From Polyporus tsugae (Eukaryota; Basidiomycota; Agaricomycetes; Polyporales; Polyporaceae): DNA of 64,000 nt. Within the stretch, counting starts at the first letter, position 1; each line of letters starts with the position of its first letter. Below are positions 46,293-57,176 of this stretch, piece after piece. Location: positions 1,736,001-1,800,000 of the forward strand of contig JAHRBS010000007.1 in the NCBI GenBank assembly GCA_024305745.1, written 5' to 3'. The notes under the pieces were generated by a model. That model worked only from the letters and a program-made list of their open reading frames with translations, had not been told where the DNA came from and did no database searches. The position numbers were made by a program, and so were the translations under genes.

Positions 46293-46679
46293 ATGCACCC
46301 ACAGCTGACGGAGAAAAAGCTAGGTTCGCACCTCTCCTGTCCGCTCGTGTCGCTGCGCAGCCCATCCCAGGTGTCGCATATGCCAGACTGACAAATTTCT
46401 TTCACGCAGTCTGCTTGGAGTTTATCCAAGCACTCGACGCCTGTCACGCCGACGGATGGTCGCGCTGGACGGGGGCATGTAATCAGGCAAAAACCAACTT
46501 GAACCTGTGTCTCAGGAAGGAGGTACGCACTGACGCATGAGTAATCTTGACGTGTCCACGTCTCACGCACAGGTTCTCCCTGGTGTCAGCGCGTCGACCG
46601 TACAACCAAGAACCGGGTGGAGGCAAAGGCGAAGCGAGGGAAGGTGGTGCAAGCTTGGAAAGAGCTTCATGACGACTAA
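46293..46679 (+). CDS. CMC2: COX assembly mitochondrial protein, twin CX9C
   Basis: A small intermembrane-space protein of cytochrome c oxidase assembly. It lacks a long frame and is seen only after splicing: exon 1 MHPQLTEKKL; intron from about 46321 (GTTCGC...CGCAG) to about 46408; exon 2 VCLEFIQALDACHADG, then WTGACNQAKTNLNLCLRKE; intron (GTACGC...TCAG) to about 46590; exon 3 RVDRTTKNRVEAKAKRG, KVVQAWKELHDD-stop at 46677-46679. Both CX9C pairs (CLEFIQALDAC and CNQAKTNLNLC) have exact spacing and serve Mia40-driven disulfide import. The length is about 77 residues, usual for the family. Confidence 0.85.
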
Positions 46680-46985
46680 GGTTGCACGTACCACCTTGCC
46701 GATTATCCACTCCCTCAGCGGTACAAGGCACCCCACGGAATACACCGTGAACTCTAGAAGCATGACGTCCTCATCCACTTCCGGAAGGGGCTAGCCTCGC
46801 CTCAAGGGACCATTCGGTCTCGCCAGTCGTGGACCGGAGTGCTACGAGTGCTGTGGGGTATCTTCCATCGCTGTACTTTGGATTCTTCAATGACTATACC
46901 TTCCACTGCTCATGTTACATATCGTACATTTTGGTTGTGCTATTCCGTAGTCCATCGTTCCGCAACACCGCCTGTTACACCTGCT

Positions 46986-49900
46986 TTACACCCTCAGCGA
47001 AACCTCCCTCTGGTCCTTCTGTACGTCCACCTTGTGCACCTGCCCGCCAGTGAAGTACGTCGCGGACGCCAAGCCAACCTCTCCACTCGTCACTTTCACG
47101 ACGATCTCGCCGCCCTGCAGCTTCGCTTCGACGACGCCCGCGATATCCGCGCCCTTCCCGCTGGGCACCTCCGTCTGTACGGCCTGCCCCTCTTCGAGCT
47201 CGTACGCATACACATCGATCGTTCTTGCGAAGTCGTAATCTGGCCGTCCAATGCTGGTCGGACCAAGGGCCAGCACCGTCCCCTGGCGAACCCACACCGG
47301 CAGCTGATCGATCGGGACGGCCTCCTTGATCCACGCGGGGCCGGTCTGCACGCGCGACGGGTTGAAAAACGCGGTCCAACGTCCGGCCGGGAGATAGTAT
47401 TCTGACTCCTCGCCGACCGGGACGAACACCGGCGCCACCAGCAGGGACGGGCCGAGCATGTATTGCCTGTCGAGGTGGTGCGTCGTGCGGTCGTCGAGGA
47501 AGTCGAAGAACATCGCGCGTTGCAGTGGGTGGCCCTTTTTGTGGCCTTGAATGGACTGACGTGCAAAAAACGGATATACGGCGTCAGCAAACGGGATAAC
47601 TCGGAGTCGGAGAGAAAGAGACGCACAAGGTTGTAGAGGTACGGCATGAGCCGGTGCTTCGCGTCAAGGAACCGCGCCATGTACGTTGCCGCGTCTTCCC
47701 CATACTGCCATGGCACGCGATACGACATAGAACCATGCAAGCGGGAATGCGACGAGAACAATCCATATGCTACCCAACGATGGTAGATCTCCGGTGGCGG
47801 GTGTCCCTCGAAGCCGCCAATGTCATGGGAGGTGAACGCGAATCCAGAAGCGGTCAGGCTGAGCCCGCCACGAAGTGTCTCCGCCATTGCTTCGAATGTC
47901 GATTCACAGTCGCCGCCCCAATGCTATGAGACAGGTCAGTACGTCCGACTGTTCGTGGCTGAACATGTTTCGGCTTCAATGTTGACGTACCACAGGGAAC
48001 CTGGCATGGACCATTCTCAGCAAAGATGCAGACGCGTGATCATGCTGGGCAGAACATACCTCTGCCCGCCAGCCGTCGCGGAGCGCGCAAACACGACGGC
48101 CTCGCCTTTTCCAAACCGACGTTCCAGTAGCCGGAATACCATCTCGTTATAGATGACAGAGTACGTGTTGTGTACGCGCAATGGATCGGACCCATAGTGG
48201 AAGACAACGTTCGCATGCGGGATCCGCTCTCCGAAGTCGGTCTAACCCCGCACCAGTCCAGGCACCGTGAGCGCACGAAAAGCAAAGTAAAATGAAAGCA
48301 GCCGACCTTGAACGTGTCTACACCAAGGTCGACGAGCGCGTCCAGCTTCTCCTCGTACCATCGCCGGGCCGCCGGGTTGGTAATGTCGACGACGCCTAGA
48401 CCAGGTTGCCATAGATCCCACCTGTTTAGATGCACACCGCCAAGATTAATCCCAGCGGCAGTCCAGGAGGAAGGGAGGAAACAAGGCGAGAAGTACGTAC
48501 TGCCATGGGGTGCCATCCTTGCGCTTGATCAGGTACCCGCCCTTGACGGCCTCCTGGAAGATTGGAGAAAGCTGAGAAATGTACGGGTTGACTGCCCACG
48601 TTGATGGCACATTCGTAAGACCGTTGGTCGGATCGAAACGTTCGAGATGACGAGGTTGGTGGAGGAACGCGATGAGAAGAGGAGAATGATCAGGCAGCAC
48701 GCGGTACGAAATCGGGTGGGAACGACGCACTCCAAACGCAGATTTTCACCCCGTATTTCTGCTTGATCTCGGATAGATAGGCCCTAGGGTCGGGGAAATT
48801 GTCGGGGTCGAACGTGAAGGAACACCTAACGTTGCACAACGGGCAGAATAAGCGCACACTAAGCAATCAGGGAAACCATAAGAAAAGGTGCGCACCACTC
48901 GTATTGCTTCATCCAGAAGCAATCAAGATGGAAGACGCGTACCGGACATCTCCTGTCGGTCATCCCCTGGAGGAAGCCGGATACCGTTTTGTCGTCGTAA
49001 GATGTGAGGAAGGAGGTTGAAAGCCATAGACCGAAGGTCCAAGCAGGCAAAAGTCTAAGCGAAAGTCAGGGTGCGTTAATGTTGGAGATTCTAACCATCC
49101 ATACGCTGGACGACCAGTGATTCGCGTGTAACGCTCAAGAATCTAATAGAGAAGCTTAGAAATTATTGAACACAGAACCTTCCGGCGTGCTCACCTCCAA
49201 TGGTGACGAGCCGTAGATGACGAAATATTCCAGAGCCGAGCCCGCGACGCTCACGCCTACGCGGCTGACCTTCTCGCTGCCCACCTCGAACTCGACTTCC
49301 CCAGGGTGGTTCACAAATACGCCGTAGTTCCGATTGGTGATGTAGAACGGGACGCATTTATAGGCTTGCTCGCTGGATGTGCCCCCGTCCTGGTTCCAAA
49401 TGCTGACGGACTGACCTAAGATCCGAAGTGAAGCGTGTCACTACCATTCCGAGGCGGGCCGTGGAAGCTTCAATGCGTGGAAGTATACCTACCATTCTTG
49501 ACGAACGGCCCGAACTGCTCGCCCAAACCGTATATAAGTTCTCCAGGAGAGATATTGAGCTCCGAATGGATGTATCGTACGAACTCCGGCGGCGATCCTA
49601 CGTGCGGGTTCGAGCTGAGGTCCGTTGTGAGGCATGAATTGTTCGACGCGCTGCGGAGCGTCCACTTGTACGGTACGTCGTAGATCGCCTGGTGTTTGTA
49701 GCCTGCCGCAGTGAGCGTGCGAGTGGCGGACTTGAACGTGATCGTGTAGGGATTCTGCGTCACTTCGGCCGTCACCCCTCCACTCGAGATGGTGAAAATG
49801 TTCTCCGTCCTGGAGAGAGACGCAGAGGGGACGGGTGGGTCGTCCGGAAATAGGGCAATGTCGGGCGTCGGGTCTATGGTCTTGAAGTGCTCGATCTTTA

Positions 49901-50157
49901 CGCCGATCACCCCCTCAGTCGGGGAGTGTACTCGTATGCTAAGTACAGGCCCTAGTGAGATACGACGCGTTTGGTCAGTGCTGCCGAGTACACAAGAGAC
50001 ATCACGCACCTGCGAGAGTGTCGCCGCGGTGGCGGATGGGTTTGGTGGAGACTTGGAGGTTGAACCCATCGCCGTCCTGGAGGCCTTGGACGACTTGAAG
50101 ACCGTGGTAAGGCTTGACACCGCTCTTGAACAACCAGAAGCCGTCGTTGAACCTCAT
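46986..50157 (-). CDS. GH31 glycoside hydrolase, alpha-xylosidase-like
   Basis: The start at 50157 gives [19 protein letters not shown], the typical beginning of YicI-type alpha-xylosidases, without a signal peptide, so a cytosolic enzyme is likely. N-terminal beta domain: [64 protein letters not shown]. Catalytic barrel: [94 protein letters not shown] (nucleophile Asp in KTDFGE), [36 protein letters not shown] (acid Asp region), [29 protein letters not shown]-terminal beta domains end [11 protein letters not shown] (stop 46986). The gene is split by about eight introns. It probably releases xylose from xyloglucan oligosaccharides. Confidence 0.93.
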
Positions 50158-50849
50158 CTCGCGAACGAGGTAGGGAGACAAGTCGAAAGGGTGAGGGGGA
50201 TCGGAGGGGGGAATACTTTATATGCCGGAGGAGGGCCTAAGCGCGAGACAGGAAGCGTACGGCCCGCGAGTGCGTGGGCGGGACGGTACATCATTGACGG
50301 CAGCCAAGACACAGGACCCAAACTAACAACGGAGGAATACCTTCAGGAGATAGGATTTGCACATGACGACGTCCCGCCCTCTTCTGTCCAATCCCGCTGT
50401 AGCCTGGGCATGCTCTGCGCGTCCTGCCATGTGAACAGAAGAGAAGCCTTGAACGATATCGCTTCTGCCCCACCGCGTCCCGTGGCATGATCTGCCCGTC
50501 ACCGGCGCGCTCACGCCCCCTCGCCAGGCGCGGCCATCTTCCAATCTATCATGGTCAGCAACGGACACTACGGCCATCTATCGCTGATTATTTAAGCCAA
50601 GATTCAACTGCATATATTCTGGAGGCTCATACGAGCTTCAGAGGCAATCAAGTCCCATCGGACGTCCGTGGGCAGAGGCTCAGAGATGGCGTATCCCGAC
50701 AAAAGTACTCTGGCAAGAGACTCCCCTTGTCCGTTCCATCCACATCTCCTCGCTTCTCGGATGCGATGCGCACCTCAAATTAGAATAAGGCACACGCTAA
50801 TTTCAGCGTAGTCTGTTCAAGCAACCTCGCATCTCACCCGGTCTCGGCC
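50158..50849. other. Intergenic, no supported gene
   Basis: Contains only short frames; likely promoter of the GH31 gene. Confidence 0.45.
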
Positions 50850-52040
50850 GATTATCATCGCAGAACCTGCACCCATCCCAGTCGTTCAAGTACAGAGGAA
50901 TCCCTTTGAACCTACGGACCTGACACACACCTGATCATTGCGTCAAGTGGGAATGCGGGCCTCGCTGCGGCTTGTGCGGCCAATGTCCTGAAGCTTAGAT
51001 GCACCGTGTTCCTGCCCCACGGCGTGGGACAGTCGACGATCGACTTCATGCGTAAGGTGGGCGCGGAGGTCAAGATCGGAAAGAACTGCTACCTGCAGGC
51101 CTTACAACGTGCGCAGGAGGCCGTCGCGTCAGAAGCCAAGGCGTAAGTGACCATGATGGACAGCCAAAAGCTTTGCTGCGAGCTCACCAATGACGTGGCG
51201 CAGTGTAATAATCCCTTCATATGACTATCCTTTCTTGTGGGAGGGGCATAGTACGAGCATGGTGCACGAGATCCAACGTCAGCTTCCTGAAGGTGTCAAA
51301 CCCGACGCTATTTTTTACAGCGTGGGTGGAGGTGGTCTTGCCGGTGGAGCCATGGAAGGCTGTAGAGCAGTAGGATGGGATAATGTTAAGCCTTATCACA
51401 AGCTTTTAAGGGAATCTTCACCTCATTTATGTGCGCAGTCCCTCTTGAGACTGTGGAGACACACGGCTCGAATTGCTTCTATCAGTCTCTGTCTCTAAAC
51501 GAGGGCCCATTCTCCAGCACCGTGTTATCAAGACCGCTACCAGAAGGGACGAGCGCCGAATACTGCAAAGAACATAACGTAACGCTTGCTCGCCTGGCTT
51601 TTTCGTGCCACCTCCTTGGGGGCGACTTCACCCTCGGACGCAATCGTTAAGAAGGCGCTGTGTAAAACATATGCATTCTTGACGAGCTAGCAATGCAGAC
51701 GACACTGTCTTTCGCAGGTGAGCAACAGAGGATAGCATTAGCAGAGGTCGTACCTCTGACGATCGACCTTCTTCGGTATTTGCTTTGAATGGCAGAGGAT
51801 AACAAGATTTTGGTTGAATTGGCCTGCGCCGCAACCCTCTCCCCTGCTTACAAGCCGTCGCTCTTCCACGAGTTGGTCCCCCAAACCGACAAGCGGGCAA
51901 CAGTGGTTTTCGTCGTGTGCGGTGTCAACATCTCACTGGCCGAGTTGGAGGAGTATACTAGAGGGATAGTAGCGTCCGGGATAGCAGGAATGGGATGGAA
52001 CGTTGCGTATAACAGTGAGAACTTCACGGTGCCAACATAG
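50850..52040 (+). pseudogene. Broken PLP-dependent L-serine dehydratase-like gene
   Basis: Pieces of a fold-type II serine/threonine dehydratase appear in order but in changing frames: LHPSQSFKYRGI (PLP lysine), then after a lost stretch of about 12 residues and a frame change GPDTHLIIASSGNAGLAAAC, GAEVKIGKNCYLQALQRAQE; over an intron (51143-51203) VIIPSYDYPFLWEGHSTSMV, PDAIFYSVGGGGLAGGAMEG (PLP phosphate loop), VPLETVETHGSNCFYQSLSL, NVTLARL, frame change, RATSLGATSPSDAIVKKAL, frame change, ILDELAMQTTLSFA, over an intron AEDNKILVELACAATLSPAY to the stop near 52040. No good N-terminus exists before the PLP lysine region. At least three frame changes outside clean introns make it a pseudogene, unless sequencing errors explain them. 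Confidence 0.75.
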
Positions 52041-52176
52041 ACTGAAGAGCGGTGGATTCGTGTACAAATACAGTCCGTGACAGCAATTAGTAGAATGGTA
52101 TGAGGTTTGGGTTCTAGATGCCGGGCGTTACGCTGATTGCAGCATGAGTGTCTTGGGTATGGTTTGTAGAGAGCTG

Positions 52177-52605
52177 TTACTCACACCATGACCACCAGCT
52201 CGAGCTCGATTTCTTCTCCACCTCTGCACGTTCTGCAGCTCCAGCTGCCCTAGCTTCGGCCTCCCTTTGTGCCTTCCTCTCCATGTTTCTTGCCCTGATC
52301 TTGGCAAGCTCCTCCTTCAGCGTCGTGGAGTCGGAGGGAATGTTCTGCGTGTCCTTCAGCCAACAAGGATCAGACTACTTTGTAAGACGAACGTACAGTG
52401 ATCAGCCTCTCCTCAGGTGGGAAGATCTTGTACTTGTACTGTGGCCACAGATGTATCGGGCTCCATGCTAGCTTTATGGGCGACTCATACATACCGGAAG
52501 GACGTTCCTCGCGTACCACTCGGGGTTGCCGTAGTGGAGGAGCATCAGGACAGGAAAGAAGACATAGACGGAGAACTTGAAGACTTCGAGATTGGGGCCG
52601 CCCAT
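52177..52605 (-). CDS. PET100: Cytochrome c oxidase assembly chaperone PET100
   Basis: The start at 52605 gives MGGPNLEVFKFSVYVFFPVL, MLLHYGNPEWYARNVLP, the hallmark N-terminal helix and GxPEWY motif of Pet100, an inner-membrane protein that holds COX subunits VII, VIIa and VIII during complex IV assembly. An intron at about 52395-52495 (inside or just after VLP) leads to KIFPPEERLITV-like sequence; another of about 30-50 bases leads to DTQNIPSDSTTLKEELAKIR, then a charged coiled coil (ARNMERKAQREAEARAAGAA) and a tail SSSSWWSWCE with TAA at 52177-52179. The splice borders of the middle exon are approximate. The length (about 100 residues) is normal. Confidence 0.82.
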
Positions 52606-53047
52606 TCTGCGTTTTGGAGAGTCCCCAACAAGATAGAGACAGAGAAAGTGGTCGGAAGCAAGACACGAATCCGGCGTTCAAAAGCAACGTCCAGAGCAGT
52701 TCCAGAGCTCGTCCATGGGCGCTCCATAAACGCCCGTATCGTAATCTCAAAATGGCAGTCTGCACAACAAATCCCGCGTCTATTTCGATCGAACCCGGCC
52801 GTTCTCGTCGTTTCAAACCAGCCATACATGGCATGAAAAGGCCATCGAGAGGCGGTGAGTCAGGGGTATGGAAGATTGCATTGGACGGACGCATTATATA
52901 CTTAGACAGTCAAGATCAACGACCCTCTACGATCAAGGCGACACCGTCCACAGGTCCAAAATATTACAAGGTCAGTCATGTCACGAACGTAATCCGAGCA
53001 TGTCTAGCCGGAACGAGCGAACATAAAATCATTTTATATCGTCCCCC

Positions 53048-54000
53048 TCACGCAACAAGCATCATAGCACCCGCAACAACGCCGAGGATCACAGCGAGCG
53101 CACTCGATGCGCTCAGCTGGAGGGCACCGGAGCCCGAAGATCCGCTCGATCCGCTCGCTGTCGCTGTGGGACTGGCAGTAGCGATGGCACCGATACCACC
53201 GGTCACAGGGCCGTTGTCCTGAAGCGTCTGCTCCGACGCGCCAACCTTCACGGCGGCGGCCTGCCAGGCGTCAAAGGTGTTCCCGGTGGACGGCGCGTTG
53301 ATTGACCTGAACCATAGGGAGTTAGTCAGTCCAAACGACGCCGTATTGAAGGAATGAGGAGAAGGTTGTACGTACCCAACCATGCCAAGACCACAGTGGG
53401 TAGGCGACTTGCAGAAGAAATAAATGGCTGTAAGGCACAAGTGATCATTTGAGTTGACGTTTAGAAGGGTGTTAGTCGCACACCGCCGGTACCACATCAC
53501 TCACGTTCTTGGTCGTTGGTGACATTGAGCGTCCATTGGACGGAGTTCTGAAGGCCGGAGTCGAAGCCATTCTGACCGCCCTGGGCGGCAATAGGTTGGC
53601 AGGGGTTGCTGAAGTCACCTTGGGTGACAGAGTGCGGTACATCGCCGCTAAAACGGTAGTTAGCAAGCTGCCGATAGAATGTGGGGGGCTAGCACCTACC
53701 CGGGAAAGAAGAAAGTGATCAAAGTGCCATTGGGAGCAGTGACGTTGGTCGGGTTGAAGACAAAATTTCCACCAGCACCGACATCAATCTATAAGTTCAA
53801 ACACATTAGCATGAATCCTTGTTCCCGGTGGTCTTCGAAATGCTCGCATTAATTTGACCTTGCGTACTGGGGGGTGCAGAAGGAGCAGCAGCAGGGGCAG
53901 TAGTGGCAGGACCCGGGGGCGGTGGACCGTATATTTGCGGGTTGGGCGACGCCGCCGCAAGGAGAGGAAGGAGCGCGAGAGTGAAGGCGGCCATGAACAT
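53048..54000 (-). CDS. GPI-anchored cupredoxin-like surface protein
   Basis: The start at 54000 gives a signal peptide (MFMAAFTLALLPLLAAASP). A Pro/Ala linker precedes the cupredoxin domain: INASISKTTGNKDS, over an intron IDVGAGGNFVFNPTNVTAPN, GTLITFFFPG, over an intron DVPHSVTQGDFSNPCQPIA, FDSGLQNSVQWTLNVTNDQE, then IYFFCKSPTHCGLGMVG. The His of VPHS and the Cys, His and Met of FCKSPTHCGLGM match type 1 copper ligands. A Ser/Ala/Gly-rich C-terminus ends in a hydrophobic stretch (AVILGVVAGAMMLVA, stop 53048), a GPI-anchor signal. Such proteins are common in agaricomycetes, on the cell wall or plasma membrane; electron transfer or copper binding is likely. Confidence 0.88.
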
Positions 54001-57000
54001 CTTGACTAGCGGGAGGGGGTGGGGAAGTTAGGTGAGGAGGGGTGCCCAAGCGACGACTGCCTTTGAATAGCAACACGGAGGCAATGGGTAGTGAGGGGTA
54101 GCGAGGGAACTTCACGCTTTATAGCTGCAAAGCGAAATCCGAGGCATTGCAAGCAGCACTTCCCGCGGCACTGCGCAGCTACGTCGGTGTGGATACTGGC
54201 ATGCAGAATGCGTGAGTAAACCAGAAAGAATGTCGGACGAAACTGGGGCGTACGACTGATCAGCGGAGGTTGTGCGTCCAATCACAATCATGACACGGAG
54301 ACGGGACCTGAGGCGTTGTTTTTAGGAGCGAGAGACGAGGGGCCACCTTCGCACAACTTGCTGGGGCCGTCTTTCATTTGTTCCATGCCGGGCCTTCGAG
54401 TTCCCTCGCGGATTGCGATAGGCTGTGTTCTCGTCTCGAACAGGTCCCACCGGTGAGAAGATTCTCGCGCTTTTGGCACGGACCGTTGACTGACGAACAA
54501 CTAGTAGAACAATGGCCCGCATTCGCGCCTTCGATGCGTGTCGTGTGTGCTATTCGCACAGTTCCTCTTCAATAGGTCGTCAGCGGAGATCGAAGGAAAT
54601 TTCAATGGTAGAAGGCTGCTGTGCTCAGCAACATACCGGAGCGGCCAGAGCAGCTACTAGAACGTTGACGCCCGACTGAAACGTTTAGATGCCGAACGAA
54701 TAACACATTCCTGTGAGTTCGAACGGTCTGCTGAGCCACGCGACCGAGGAGATTACCGACAAAAGGGGTAAGAGCTTCTTGCAGACCTGCCAACTTTGGC
54801 TTCTCGGGACATGAGAAGGTCCGCAGCAGAACGTCACACCTTCCCAGCTGCGCAGACCTTCCCTCGATCACGCCTTCGAAGCCCTGCAGCGGTATTATCA
54901 ATCAACATCAGGAATGCCGGGGCCCCGCCTCGCAGCTGAGAAATAAACTTACAGGGCACCGGGCCTTCTTGAACCCCTGCGTTTCGACTCGGAAATGCCC
55001 AACGAAGAGGCGCGAGCCACAGGTGGCCGAGACATCCGCCCGCAGCAGATGATGGTACCCGATTTCCAAGGCGGCGACAGCGTGGAAGTGCGTTTCAATG
55101 GGTCTTCATTGTGTGCGGAGGTTATGCTTCGTCAGCAGGTCACTTAGGGCACGTCCGCAGGGCGGGGCTTACAGTCGTTTGCATATCAAACTGCAGTCGA
55201 GATTCGCGCGTCGAGCCTGTTTGCTCGTATTTGCCGCGCCGTAGCCTAGCGTCTGCCTGCCTGTTCGGGACCGGGCAATGCCCAACCCACCACTGCCGTT
55301 GAGGTATTCTTCCCCCGTCTCCCGTCGGATGTTGCGGAATGAGATCTAGGAGGGCATCCCGACACAATGTAAAGCCGATGTAGGTGAAGTGAGGGCCATG
55401 CCTTGTCCTTGTGGAGTGCGTCTCCTTCCGGATGGCCGCCCACAGCCGTTACCCGGCGGCGGAATAAATATGAGCAAACAGCCTCCACGCGGGCAGCGAC
55501 TGCAGTTTGATATGCAAACGACTGTAGAACCGACCCTATCGAGTTCATCGCCCGAGACGAAAAATCCTAATAGAAAAGTTAGACATCAACTCCAATACCG
55601 ACTGAGTAGCTTGCATTGACTCTCACCATTGCCAACGGCTTGTCCCGGTCCAGAAACGCGGATAGGTAAGTGCATGCCAAGCGCACTCTGGGCTAAGTAT
55701 AAGTAGTCGTGCTCCCCGCGGAAACACATAGGCACCATCGTGGTGTGGCATGCTATTGAAAGCTAATCATGGAATTTTTAGACAGAAAGATTGCAGCTGC
55801 ATGACAGCCATGTGCACAGTCTGCGAAGCAAAGGACTCACTGTATTTATTCGTCCTTCGGATGGACATTAGTCTAGTTTTGGGTTCGCGGTTCTTATACC
55901 AAAGTTTGCGGATTGTGTCCCAGCAACTATTCCGATCTGCAGTAGCAAATGCCGTGACATCGTCATATATGCCGTCAACTGTGAGAAGCCAGGGACTCAC
56001 TGTCCGGAATTCTCGACCTACAGACCCGCGCTGGAGTCAATACATTGAAGGCACATCCATATCAGTGCGCCTTACTGACTCCACTGCAAAGGTTGTACAG
56101 TTATGGATGACGGCCAGATTTCCGCGTGTAGTCGTATCGTCAAACGTTGATTAGGGAACCACTCCCCACAGGCGCGTTCAGCTACCATGTTATCTTCGAC
56201 CCACGGGGTAAGAAACGTAGCATAATGTTACAGATGAGTACACGAGATGAGACTGAAAGTTCAAGGAAGAAGATCTGCTTACTAGAGTCGTGGCCTCCAC
56301 GTCGATGAGCGCCAACAAGGGTGGAAACATCTGCCTTCACCAGAATAGGCAAGTGTTCAATAAATCTAGGTCTGTCCACCTCTGTCCACCCGGTAGGTCT
56401 GCCATTTAACTATGAAGAAGGTGGGCCACGGTAGATTTTAAAGGCAGACTGACCGCTAATTCAGTCGGCGTGCAACCTGGCACAGGATCTGAGCTAATAT
56501 ACCCCAGTACTTCGGTTCAATGATGGGTAAATATGAGTGCTTGCTCCCTTGAGCTAAGCAGGACACACACCGACTGATGTGTGCGAGTCCTCAGCATTTT
56601 CTAGATCATGGCAACCTGGGGGACACTATGTAATAACGAGTGTGTGCCACAGTCAGGGTGATCAGCAAACTCGTGAGGATGGCCCTGCATTCATACGCAG
56701 TGCCGGAAGGCGCACTGAGCCAGCTCCGCCCCGCCCTCGGCGCGGGCAGCGGAACAATATCACCACTCGCCTTTAAAAGACCACCGCAGTGTCGCCAACC
56801 ACTGGTAGATGCACCACATCGCACCTTGGCGCATATCATCACGTCCTTAGCTTGGGAGTTCGAGGGACAGGAAGCTTGGAGTCGTACGAGCCAGACCATC
56901 CACGGCTAGGCCTATTTTATCCTGTCGAGGATCGCTAGATCCCAGCGTACAGCGACGAAATTGCGCAACCCGGCAGACCCACCCACCCTGCAGCCCGTTT

Positions 57001-57176
57001 AGTGTCCACGAACCCACGAGGAAGATTCAGAGGCCTTGCGTCATAAGCCCCTCCTAAGAATAAACGGCTATGATTGTCTACAGGAATCACGCAGCAACAT
57101 ACGTAAGTGTAAGACAGCCCCACACCCCAAAGAGCACACAAACTCACACAGGTAACGAAACCCTCTACCACGCCAC
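54001..57176. other. 3.2 kb gene-free stretch
   Basis: No frame here has family motifs or a credible exon chain. It contains the inverted-repeat element at 55171-55525 and AT-richer sequence around 55.7-56.6 kb. Confidence 0.55.
55171..55525. repeat. Inverted-repeat (MITE-like) element
   Basis: A 29-base sequence at 55171-55199 (begins ACAGTCGTTTGCATATC) occurs as an exact reverse complement at 55497-55525. Similarity continues imperfectly inward for about 45 more bases in each arm (both arms share CTGTTTGCTC and a TATTT block at matching distance). The enclosed 220 bases hold no gene. The arrangement resembles the ends of a small non-autonomous DNA transposon, but I see no clear target-site duplication. 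Confidence 0.6.

Noticed and set aside
52614..53222. 202-codon plus-strand frame
   Set aside because: It lies antisense to PET100's upstream region and the cupredoxin C-terminus and has no motif.
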